Of a stretch of 5,586 nucleotides of DNA, positions 1 to 5,586 are shown one piece after another. Under the pieces are notes generated by a model that worked only from the letters and a program-made list of their open reading frames with translations, did not search any database and was not told the origin of the DNA. The stretch covers positions 1 through 5,586 of the forward strand of contig DNHM01000448.1 in assembly GCA_003485885.1 (NCBI GenBank), written 5' to 3'. The position numbers and the translations under genes were made by a program. Origin of the DNA: Acidimicrobiaceae bacterium (GTDB lineage Bacteria; Actinomycetota; Acidimicrobiia; Acidimicrobiales; UBA10347). Each line of letters begins with the position of its first letter. The stretch's first letter is position 1.

Positions 1-199
1 TAGGTGACGGTGTCGGGGTAGGTGTGTCGACACCGCCCGACGTACACACCACGATGATGACCTCGTTATACGGCACCCGTTCGCAGTCAACCCCTTGCGC
101 CAACGCTGGCGTCGCTCCAACGATCGCCATCAGCAACGTGGTTGCAACCAAGGCAGTTACGACAATGCTGCGCAGCAGGAGTGAGGGCACGAGATTCAT
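1..199 (-). CDS. Secreted protein of unknown function, N-terminal part (runs off left edge)
   Basis: The minus strand opens with ATG at 199-197 and stays open to the window edge, giving 66 complete codons. The N-terminus is a classic Sec signal peptide: a short n-region with Arg10, a hydrophobic core at about residues 12-29, and a signal peptidase I site TPALA|QG with Ala32 and Ala34 at -3/-1. The mature part begins with a short segment containing Cys39 and Cys52, which could pair in a disulfide. A Thr/Pro alternation (TPTPTPSP, residues 59-66) follows, like an extracellular linker or wall-spanning stretch. A GAGGTG ribosome site lies 5 nt upstream of the ATG. The gene starts about 60 nt after holB on the same strand, so it may be read through from the operon or have its own promoter. 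The functional domain lies outside the window, so no family can be named. Export is well supported; anything beyond that is unknown. Confidence 0.72.
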   Translation of the reverse strand, partial: MNLVPSLLLRSIVVTALVATTLLMAIVGATPALAQGVDCERVPYNEVIIVVCTSGGVDTPTPTPSP

Positions 200-204
200 A
201 CGAA

Positions 205-210
205 CACCTC
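205..210 (-). promoter_or_regulatory. Ribosome binding site of the secreted-protein gene
   Basis: On the minus strand GAGGTG lies 5 nt before the ATG at 199. It is a good anti-16S match at a suitable distance and supports this start for a gene with no visible stop in the window. Confidence 0.55.
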
Positions 211-245
211 GACGTTAGTACCGCAACCTGGGTACGAGAGATCGC

Positions 246-258
246 CGTAGGCCCTACG
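246..258. repeat. Short inverted repeat in the holB / secreted-gene gap
   Basis: CGTAGG and CCTACG flank a single C, forming a perfect 13-bp near-palindrome just after the holB stop and about 47 nt before the next ATG. The one-base centre is too tight for an RNA hairpin of full stem length, and no T-run follows, so it is a poor terminator. It could be an operator half-site pair for the secreted-protein gene, or chance. I see no convincing -35/-10 pair in this gap. Confidence 0.25.
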
Positions 259-260
259 CA

Positions 261-1340
261 TCAACCACGCAGGGGTGGGAGGTTCCAGAAAAGGTTGTGG
301 AGCAGCAGCGTCTCATTCGGGTTTCGGACAAGCGCCTCGTTGGCGTGGCGAAGACGGGCAATTGCATCGATAATCTCGCGACCGCCGCCGTCGGCCAACT
401 CCCGGCTGTACCGGCGGGCCAACACCCGTAAGCCGAACTGGAATTCGCCGACACGGAGTAAACGCAGCTCACGTTTGTGGCGGGCGTCGACACCGCTGCG
501 CCCAGACCCACGAGTGCCAAGCATCTCTTCGCGTGCATCGAGCTCTTCGAGTTCACGGGCCTGGCGGGCAACAAGCGGTTCCGACGCCGCGCTGATCAGC
601 CCGATGAGTTCGCGCACCAACCGGCCAGCAGTTGCGCCGGTGCCATCGATCGTTGTCGGCAATTGTTGCCACAAGACGGAACGTTGTGAGAAGCCAGGGT
701 CATTCGTGAGTAGCTCGAGTCGCCGGAGATCACCGGCTGAAGCTTCGATCATCACATCGACCTGATCCGAGTGGATCCCCTGCTCGGCAATCCAGTTCGC
801 CAGATCTGCGCGGCTCAGCGGCGGGAACTCGATCCGCGAACATCGGCTGGCAATCGCAACATGTTCGACGGGAACCGATTCGGCCAACAGGATGATGATC
901 GCGTTCTCCGGAGGTTCTTCAACCGTCTTGAGCAACGCAGTCGCCGCAGCAGCATTTGCATCGTGGAAACGGTCAATCACGATGATGCGTCGGGCCCCAT
1001 CGGAAGGTTTGCGGAACACCGACGGAATAATCGAATCCTTAACCGGGCCCACCAGCAGCTGAGCACCCTCGGGTTCATAAATTTCGACATCGGGGTGTTT
1101 GTCCTGAAGCGCTAGTCGCATCTGCCGGTCGCGGCCAACGTCGTCGCCACCGAAGTGGAGCGCTTGCACTGCCGCAGCGAACGCTCGGGCAGCTTGGCGT
1201 TTGCCTGTGCCTGATGGCCCAACAAAGAGGTACGCGTGCAACGGGTCACGGGACCATGACCGCAGCGCTGAAACGGCTTCGCTCTGACCGACGACGGTGT
1301 CCCACACGGCGTCGACGTCGACCGTTGTTGTGTCGCTCAT
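261..1340 (-). CDS. holB: DNA polymerase III subunit delta' (clamp loader)
   Basis: This is a 359-aa AAA+-fold subunit of the clamp loader, which opens the beta sliding clamp and places it on primed DNA. The N-terminal VGQ motif (residues 17-19) is followed by a P-loop remnant GPSGTGKR (41-48), a Walker-B-like strand IIVID (119-123), the family signature LLKTVEEPPENA (136-147) and the SRC motif (165-167), which in this family supplies an arginine to a neighbouring ATP site. The Lys/Arg-rich helix near 289-300 and the ending NPNETLLLHNL (340-350) fit the C-terminal collar domain. Two features are odd. Walker A ends in Lys-Arg instead of Lys-Ser/Thr, and the four cysteines of the zinc module are absent, the only cysteine being Cys167. 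I chose the ATG at 1340 because it overlaps the tmk stop as ATGA, a usual coupling arrangement. An in-frame ATG at 1349 would add three residues and has no better ribosome site. Confidence 0.93.
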   Translation of the reverse strand: MSDTTTVDVDAVWDTVVGQSEAVSALRSWSRDPLHAYLFVGPSGTGKRQAARAFAAAVQALHFGGDDVGRDRQMRLALQDKHPDVEIYEPEGAQLLVGPVKDSIIPSVFRKPSDGARRIIVIDRFHDANAAAATALLKTVEEPPENAIIILLAESVPVEHVAIASRCSRIEFPPLSRADLANWIAEQGIHSDQVDVMIEASAGDLRRLELLTNDPGFSQRSVLWQQLPTTIDGTGATAGRLVRELIGLISAASEPLVARQARELEELDAREEMLGTRGSGRSGVDARHKRELRLLRVGEFQFGLRVLARRYSRELADGGGREIIDAIARLRHANEALVRNPNETLLLHNLFWNLPPLRG

Positions 1341-1945
1341 AAAGTCCATCCGAAGCGTTCATGGAGCCCGGCATCGAGCTCCGCGGCTACCGCAGCGACC
1401 GGCTGGGTGCCGTCGATCACGAGCCAACGGTCAGGGTTTGTCGCTGCCAACGCCAGGAACGTTTCCCGAACCCGTTCGTGGAAGCCAACGCCCTGTTGTT
1501 CGAGTCGATCGGGTGGCCCATCGATCCGGGCGAGGCCGACGCTGGCGGGGACATCAAGAAGCACGTTCACATCGGGCCACGTGTCACCGACCGCGAACTC
1601 GGACAAGCCGAGTACGGCGTCGATGCCAAGCGCTCGACCAGCACCTTGATACGCCAACGATGAGCTGACATACCGGTCACAGATGACGTCTTGGCCAGCC
1701 TCGAGTGCGGGGCGAATCATTTGGTCGACATGTTGGGCTCGGTCGGCCGCCATCAGCAGCGCCTCGGCACGGTCTGAGAGGCCGGTGGTGTCCGGGCTCA
1801 ACAACAGTTCACGAATAGACGCACCGATCTCGGTGCCGCCAGGCTGACGGGTGAGCAACGCACCACGGGCTTCGGCCACTCGGCGTGCCTGGGTTGACTT
1901 GCCTGAACCTTCGCCGCCTTCGAAGGCGATGAAACGACCCGTCAT
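1337..1945 (-). CDS. tmk: Thymidylate (dTMP) kinase
   Basis: This 202-aa cytosolic enzyme phosphorylates dTMP to dTDP with ATP, the step that commits thymidylate to dTTP. Motifs appear in order: P-loop EGGEGSGKST (9-18); the dTMP-site TRQPGGT (32-38); AADRAQH (66-72); DRY with SSSLAYQG (90-92, 94-101); and the LID segment DRLEQQGVGFHERVRE (146-161). The P-loop has Gly where type I enzymes carry an Arg, and basic residues sit in the LID, as in bacterial type II enzymes. The usual Glu of TREPGGT is Gln34 here. The length is normal for the family. The frame is open upstream to an ATG at 2008, but those 21 extra residues (Cys/Gly-rich) do not resemble the family. The start at 1945 puts the conserved N-terminus in place, with AGGAG 11 nt upstream. 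The stop overlaps holB by ATGA, so the two are probably translationally coupled. Confidence 0.95.
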   Translation of the reverse strand: MTGRFIAFEGGEGSGKSTQARRVAEARGALLTRQPGGTEIGASIRELLLSPDTTGLSDRAEALLMAADRAQHVDQMIRPALEAGQDVICDRYVSSSLAYQGAGRALGIDAVLGLSEFAVGDTWPDVNVLLDVPASVGLARIDGPPDRLEQQGVGFHERVRETFLALAATNPDRWLVIDGTQPVAAVAAELDAGLHERFGWTL

Positions 1946-1956
1946 GCCGTTGCGTG

Positions 1957-1961
1957 CTCCT
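1957..1961 (-). promoter_or_regulatory. Ribosome binding site deciding the tmk start
   Basis: AGGAG on the minus strand lies 11 nt before the ATG at 1945. The spacing is a little long but workable. It is the only strong Shine-Dalgarno match near the family-consistent start, and it argues against the longer 223-aa reading from 2008. Confidence 0.45.
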
Positions 1962-2046
1962 GGTAACAACCCACCCGTGCAGCGTAGGCAGACCAGCAGG
2001 CCATCCACAGCTCTTGCCTAAGATCTCCCGTCGTTCCCACCCAGTG

Positions 2047-2060
2047 TCTGGCCCTCCAGA
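2047..2060 (-). repeat. Small hairpin and direct repeats after the MFS gene
   Basis: The minus strand reads TCTGG-AGGG-CCAGA, a perfect 5-bp stem with a 4-nt loop, 22 nt past the transporter stop. CATCTGG occurs here (2056-2062) and again 17 nt away (2073-2079), each followed shortly by GGGCC. No T-run follows, so termination is unlikely. It may be an RNA processing or attenuating element, or chance. I see no other convincing signal in the 137-nt gap to tmk (1946-2082). Confidence 0.2.
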
Positions 2061-2082
2061 TGCGCGGCCCAACCAGATGTGA

Positions 2083-3501
2083 CTACTCGACGGCCCGCAG
2101 GCCCGAGCGGGAGCCGCCGGTACGCAATGTGCGGATCGCAAACGTGCCTGCGCCAATGATGATGAGCGCAGCGAGCCAGAAGGTGATGCGCACGCCAGGG
2201 ATCAGCAGTCGGTAACCAAAGACGCTCACGGTGCCATCGGCCGTCAGTTCGGTGATGCGATCGAACAACACGGTTATCGCCGGTCCAAGTACCAGGATCA
2301 GGCCAACGCTCAGCCGAGACACGCTGTAGGCGGCAGCAAAAACCCGGCCTCGCATCTCGTCGTCGGTTGTCTCTTGCAAGATGGTGAAACCAAGGATGTA
2401 CACGACACCAACCATCGACCCTGCGAGGCCGAGCAGGATCACTACCAGCCCGAGCTCATCAACCGATGTAGCGACCAACAGTGCAATTCCGGCAAGCAAC
2501 AGCGAGCGGCCAAAGACCCACGGGCGATTGATCCGCTGAGAGACAACCAGCAGCGTTGACACACCGATGACGACACCAAGTCCGAACCCCGCGAGCAGCG
2601 CGAAGCTGTGTTCAGCGGCGTCGAGTACTTCTTCGACATACACACGACCCAAGATGGCGAGCATTGACCCACCGACGAGGCCCACGGCCAACCCAATATT
2701 GACAGCCTTCAGGACCGGGTCACCAAGGATCAGCCGCCACCCGTCGCGCATATCGGTCCAGATACTGCGTAGTTCAAGCTTGTCAGCGTCGATCGATCGT
2801 GACTGTTCTGCCACTTCAGAACGGCGGCGAATCGGCACCGTGATCGACCAGATCAGCAATGCGGACACAACAAAAGTCCCCGAGTCAAAGAAGAACCCTG
2901 CGGTAGTTCCGTCGCCGCTAAGCGCATCGAAGATCCACATGAGTAACACCGCGAGCGGGATTGAGCCGTAGGTCGCCACGACCGAGAGAGTGTTGGCCGT
3001 TGGCAGGTGTTTTGATGGAAGCAGGTTGGGAACCATCGCTTCTTTGGACGGGATCCACAACAACGTGAACGCCTCGAGAACCAAGTTCAGCAGGATCAAT
3101 TGCCAAACGTGACTGACGAATGGATACGCGCAGACCACAGCCGCTCGAGCGACATCACACACGGCCATGAGCTTGCGTCGATCCCAACGGTCAGCCAACA
3201 CCCCTGCAAGCTGCCCCAAGAAGAAGCCAGGGCCCAGTCGGGCGAGTAGCACAAGCGCCACCGCGCCTTCAGGCGTGCCCGGACCGACTTCGACCGCCTT
3301 GATCGTGACGGCGAGAAAGAACACCCACTCGCCGGTCGAAGTCACCACCTGAGCAAGCCACAAGCGCAAGAACTCCGGCGTTCCCCAAATCAGATTTCGG
3401 AGTGCTTTCCAGCCACCAAACGGTGCCTGACTAGCCGTAAAACGACTCGCTGCACCCGCGACCTCGTCTGCCCGTTCTTCGGGTGGTGGGACCGCCTCCA
3501 T
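2083..3501 (-). CDS. Major facilitator superfamily (MFS) transporter, 12 TM
   Basis: This is a 472-aa inner-membrane secondary transporter of unknown substrate. A soluble N-terminal stretch of about 40 residues is followed by about twelve hydrophobic segments. I place them near 44-66, 78-101, 111-130, 132-150, 170-192, 201-224, 263-285, 299-322, 329-345, 347-365, 382-405 and 438-458, with a charged central loop (225-255). MFS motif A is clear between TM2 and TM3 as GVLADRWDRRK (100-110). The related DDEMRGRVF (370-378) lies before TM11, as in the MFS_3 / EntS-like exporter group. The ATG at 3501 is the first possible start after an in-frame TGA at 3526-3528. The ribosome site is weak, so translation may depend on the upstream leader. 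It sits between topA and tmk on the same strand. In Streptomyces, as I recall it, a membrane domain of this type is fused to Tmk. Export of a metabolite is plausible but unproven. Confidence 0.9.
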   Translation of the reverse strand: MEAVPPPEERADEVAGAASRFTASQAPFGGWKALRNLIWGTPEFLRLWLAQVVTSTGEWVFFLAVTIKAVEVGPGTPEGAVALVLLARLGPGFFLGQLAGVLADRWDRRKLMAVCDVARAAVVCAYPFVSHVWQLILLNLVLEAFTLLWIPSKEAMVPNLLPSKHLPTANTLSVVATYGSIPLAVLLMWIFDALSGDGTTAGFFFDSGTFVVSALLIWSITVPIRRRSEVAEQSRSIDADKLELRSIWTDMRDGWRLILGDPVLKAVNIGLAVGLVGGSMLAILGRVYVEEVLDAAEHSFALLAGFGLGVVIGVSTLLVVSQRINRPWVFGRSLLLAGIALLVATSVDELGLVVILLGLAGSMVGVVYILGFTILQETTDDEMRGRVFAAAYSVSRLSVGLILVLGPAITVLFDRITELTADGTVSVFGYRLLIPGVRITFWLAALIIIGAGTFAIRTLRTGGSRSGLRAVE

Positions 3502-3526
3502 CGCATCAACGGTACCGGCAACTGGT

Positions 3527-3540
3527 CAGGCGGGGGCCTG
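3527..3540 (-). promoter_or_regulatory. Hairpin in the leader of the MFS gene
   Basis: CAGGC-CCCC-GCCTG on the minus strand forms a perfect 5-bp GC-rich stem with a 4-nt loop, 25 nt before the transporter ATG. A 9-codon reading frame, ATG at 3555 to TGA at 3526 and in frame with the transporter, ends inside it. This could be a small leader or attenuation element, or chance. No T-run follows, and I found no clear -10/-35 pair in the surrounding spacer (3502-3597). Confidence 0.2.
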
Positions 3541-3597
3541 CACTCCTACAGACATGCACGTGGAACCCTCGACTTGCGCTCTGAAGCTGCCCGGCTC

Positions 3598-3774
3598 TTA
3601 CCGTTGGAACAGCAACCCCACAGCACCTATTGCTAAGGCAAAACTCAATTGGCTTTGACCGTTGAACGTGAACGTCTCGGTCACCAGCAGCACGAAGTTG
3701 ACTGCCCAGAGGCCACCAATGATCCGTCCAGCAAGCGTGCGTTTGCTCAGAGATTCGGTTGCCGGTTCGGTCAC
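3598..3774 (-). CDS. Small two-helix membrane protein, function unknown
   Basis: This 58-aa reading frame has a GTG start at 3774-3772 and TAA at 3600-3598. The N-terminus (TEPATESLSKR) is polar, with basic Lys11, Arg12 and Arg17. A hydrophobic stretch, IIGGLWAVNFVLLVT (18-32), is followed by a short polar turn (ETFTFNGQSQ, 33-42) and a second hydrophobic stretch, LSFALAIGAVGLLF (43-56), ending in Gln-Arg. This is a helical hairpin with both ends probably in the cytoplasm by the positive-inside rule. About 62% of codons end in G or C (36 of 58 by hand count), consistent with the GC-rich neighbours. The start lies 23 nt after the topA stop, with a weak AGG 8 nt upstream, suggesting coupling to topA. 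I do not recognise a family. The overlapping 94-codon frame at 3506-3790 is Cys/His/Trp-rich and looks like a shadow. Confidence 0.6.
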   Translation of the reverse strand: MTEPATESLSKRTLAGRIIGGLWAVNFVLLVTETFTFNGQSQLSFALAIGAVGLLFQR

Positions 3775-3797
3775 AGGAGTCGCCTGACAAAGAACCG

Positions 3798-5585
3798 TTA
3801 GTCGGTCGCCGACTTCTTGGCTGCAGCCTTCTTGGCAGGCGCCTTCTTCTTCGCTGGAGCCTTCTTCTTGGCAGCAGCCTTCTTCTTGGCTGGAGCCTTC
3901 TTCCTAGACTTCTTAGCTGGCGGGTCCCACTTCTCGACGCCGTCTTCCATGTACAGCGTGCCGGCCCGTTGACGACGGGCCATGAGTAGCTCGCTGGCTC
4001 GTTCGTCGCTGATCTCTTCGATCGTGTCGGCCTTCTGCAGCGACGCGTTGGCTACACCGTCGGTGATGTACGGGCCGAAGCGGCCGTCCTTGATCACCAT
4101 CGCCATACCGCTGAACGGGTCGATACCCATTTCTTTCAGCGGCGGCTTAGGTTCGGCCCGGCCACGACGCTTGGGTTCTTTGAGAAGCACAAGGCACTCG
4201 TCCATCGTGATCGTGAGCAGTGCTTCTTCGGTCGGCACATTGCGGGTCTCGGCCTTCTTGCCCTCTTCGGCCGACTCCTTGGTCAGATAGGGGCCGAATT
4301 TGCCGTTGTGGACCTTGATCTCGGTGCCGTCTTCGGGGTGGGTGCCGATCGTTCGCGGCAGCTCAAGCAACTTGAGTCCCGTCTCAAGATCGACCTCGGC
4401 CGGATCCATGGACTTGAAGATCGATGCGCGTTTGGGTTTGCCGTCGGGATCGTCGTCGATCTCGCCGAGCTGCACGTAGGGACCGAAGCGGCCATTTTTG
4501 ACCAACACGACCTTGCCACTGATTGGATCGTCGCCGAGTTCGCGATCACCGCTTGGGGCTTCGATGAACTCGATCGCTTTTCCGATCGTGAGTTCGTCGA
4601 GCGGAATATCGTCGGGGACCGAGGCGCGATTCGGCTTGCCATCAAGATCAGGCTGGCCATCGCCACGCTGCACATACGGGCCATATCGGCCGACACGACC
4701 GACGACCATCTGACCATTGGCGTCGACGCCTAGTGGGATGCTGTTCACCGCCGCGGCGTCGATTTCGCCCAGTCGTTTGTCGACCTTTTCCTTGAGCCCG
4801 TCATCGTTGTCGTCGCCGAAGTAGAACTTGCGCAGCCACGGAATCGCTTCGCCAGTACCTTCGGCGATGCCGTCGAGGTCAACTTCCATCTGGGCGGTGA
4901 AGTCGTAGTCGACCAGGTCAGGGAAGTGTGCTTCGAGCAGATTGATCACGCTGAACGCAGTGAAACTCGGCACCAACGCCGAACCCTTCTTCCACACGTA
5001 ACCGCGGTCTTCAATGGTGCCCATGGTCGCGGCATAGGTAGACGGGCGACCAACACCGAGCTCTTCGAGCTTCTTGACCAACGAGGCTTCGGTATAACGC
5101 GATGGGGGCTGAGTCTCGTGACCACTGGCTTCGAGTTCGCTGGCGTTCAGATCGTCGCCCTGAGCAACCTGGGGCAATGCCGCAGTGCCGGTCTCATCGT
5201 CGTCGGAATCACCGTCGATGTAGACCTTGCGGAAACCCTGGTGGGTGATCACGGTGCCGCTAGCCGAGAAGGTGGTGGCGGTGCCTGCGGTGGAAGTAAC
5301 ACCGACACGAACCTGGACGGTTTCGCCGGTGGCATCGGTCATCTGAGAGGCGATCGTGCGCTGCCAGATCAGTTCGTAGACCTGGGCTTCGCTTTTGACG
5401 CACTCTTTGGCCACGGTCTCCGGTGACGCAAACTCGGCACCAGCTGGGCGAATCGCTTCGTGAGCTTCCTGAGCACCCTTGGTCTTCTTGTTGTACATGC
5501 GAGCCTCGGGCGGGCAGAACTCTTTGCCGTACTTCTCGGTGATGACCTTACGGGCAGCGTCAAGTGCGTCGGCCGACAGCGTGGT
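3798..5585 (-). CDS. topA: DNA topoisomerase I, C-terminal 595 residues (runs off right edge)
   Basis: Type IA topoisomerase: it relaxes negative supercoils by cutting one strand through a 5'-phosphotyrosyl link and passing the other. The frame enters at TTLSADALDAARKVI and is open from the right edge, so the true start lies outside. In E. coli the catalytic-Tyr motif YMRTDST directly precedes this point, so the tyrosine should fall just beyond the window. In-window residues 39-48 are QEAHEAIRPA and 165-184 cover the LVKKLEELGVGRPSTYA signature. The C-terminal region has four repeats, each built around G(R/K)(F/Y)GPY, centred near 301, 368, 431 and 504. A Lys/Ala/Pro tail (about 557-592) follows. 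No paired-cysteine zinc ribbons are present, which fits actinobacterial TopA and differs from E. coli. In M. tuberculosis and Streptomyces, such C-terminal repeats and lysine tails contribute to DNA binding and processivity. An ATG at 5498 is internal, not the start. Confidence 0.97.
   Translation of the reverse strand, partial: TTLSADALDAARKVITEKYGKEFCPPEARMYNKKTKGAQEAHEAIRPAGAEFASPETVAKECVKSEAQVYELIWQRTIASQMTDATGETVQVRVGVTSTAGTATTFSASGTVITHQGFRKVYIDGDSDDDETGTAALPQVAQGDDLNASELEASGHETQPPSRYTEASLVKKLEELGVGRPSTYAATMGTIEDRGYVWKKGSALVPSFTAFSVINLLEAHFPDLVDYDFTAQMEVDLDGIAEGTGEAIPWLRKFYFGDDNDDGLKEKVDKRLGEIDAAAVNSIPLGVDANGQMVVGRVGRYGPYVQRGDGQPDLDGKPNRASVPDDIPLDELTIGKAIEFIEAPSGDRELGDDPISGKVVLVKNGRFGPYVQLGEIDDDPDGKPKRASIFKSMDPAEVDLETGLKLLELPRTIGTHPEDGTEIKVHNGKFGPYLTKESAEEGKKAETRNVPTEEALLTITMDECLVLLKEPKRRGRAEPKPPLKEMGIDPFSGMAMVIKDGRFGPYITDGVANASLQKADTIEEISDERASELLMARRQRAGTLYMEDGVEKWDPPAKKSRKKAPAKKKAAAKKKAPAKKKAPAKKAAAKKSATD
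3811..3914 (-). repeat. topA: Low-complexity repeat encoding the TopA lysine tail
   Basis: Within the 3' end of topA the minus strand repeats units such as GCCAAGAAGAAGGCT, encoding KK-A-P-A-KKK-A blocks. The protein tail reads KKKAPAKK-like units about five times before ending in SATD. It is a coding repeat, probably a disordered, DNA-binding polycation, and a likely spot for slippage and length variation between strains. Confidence 0.85.
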
Positions 5586-5586
5586 G

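Noticed and set aside
142..765. 207-codon plus-strand frame opposite holB
   Set aside because: Ser/Arg-rich low-complexity translation typical of the antisense of a GC-rich gene; holB has strong family motifs.
1341..1349. holB start at the ATG at 1349
   Set aside because: The in-frame ATG at 1340 overlaps the tmk stop as ATGA, the usual coupling; the earlier ATG has no ribosome site.
1946..2008. N-terminal extension of tmk to the ATG at 2008
   Set aside because: The 21 extra residues do not resemble the family, and the shorter start fits the conserved N-terminus with AGGAG upstream.
2047..2060. Intrinsic terminator after the MFS gene
   Set aside because: The stem is only 5 bp and is not followed by a T-run on the minus strand.
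3506..3790. 94-codon minus-strand frame covering the topA-MFS gap
   Set aside because: It needs a TTG start, is rich in Cys, His, Trp and Arg with no domain or hydrophobic pattern, and overlaps the more credible 58-aa membrane frame.
3811..3914. CRISPR-like or tandem DNA repeat array
   Set aside because: The repeats are codon-level and encode the Lys/Ala tail of TopA; there are no unique spacers.
4926..5426. 166-codon plus-strand frame opposite topA
   Set aside because: It lies wholly within the conserved topA core on the other strand and shows no motif or plausible ribosome site.

Overview
The window is a housekeeping block of DNA replication and topology genes, all read from the minus strand. 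It most likely comes from a moderately high-GC actinobacterium. The evidence is the topA ... tmk-holB order, a topoisomerase I with four C-terminal GPY repeats and a lysine/alanine tail instead of zinc ribbons, and a delta' subunit of actinobacterial type. An Acidimicrobiia/Ilumatobacter-like source is my guess from the overall style; no marker gene here proves it.

In transcription order (right to left) the layout is as follows. (1) The 3' two-thirds of topA, DNA topoisomerase I, runs off the right edge just downstream of where the catalytic tyrosine motif should lie. (2) A 58-codon GTG-start gene for a small two-helix membrane protein begins 23 nt after topA. It is easily missed by annotation. 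(3) A spacer of about 100 nt holds a small hairpin. (4) A 12-TM major facilitator (MFS) transporter follows. (5) A 137-nt spacer follows it. (6) tmk, thymidylate kinase. (7) holB, the DNA polymerase III delta' subunit, overlaps tmk by the 4-nt ATGA. (8) After a 61-nt gap comes the 5' end of a gene for a secreted protein, with a signal peptide and a Thr/Pro-rich linker, running off the left edge.

Functionally, TopA relaxes negative supercoils, Tmk supplies dTDP for dTTP synthesis, and delta' is part of the clamp loader, so the cluster serves chromosome replication. The MFS gene is the odd one out metabolically. From memory, Streptomyces fuses an MFS-like membrane domain to Tmk at this same locus, which would make the separate MFS-then-tmk arrangement here the unfused counterpart.

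I see no mobile element, CRISPR array, RNA gene, prophage or defence system. The most notable items are the unannotated small membrane ORF after topA, the MFS/tmk linkage, and the delta' subunit lacking both a zinc module and a canonical Walker A.
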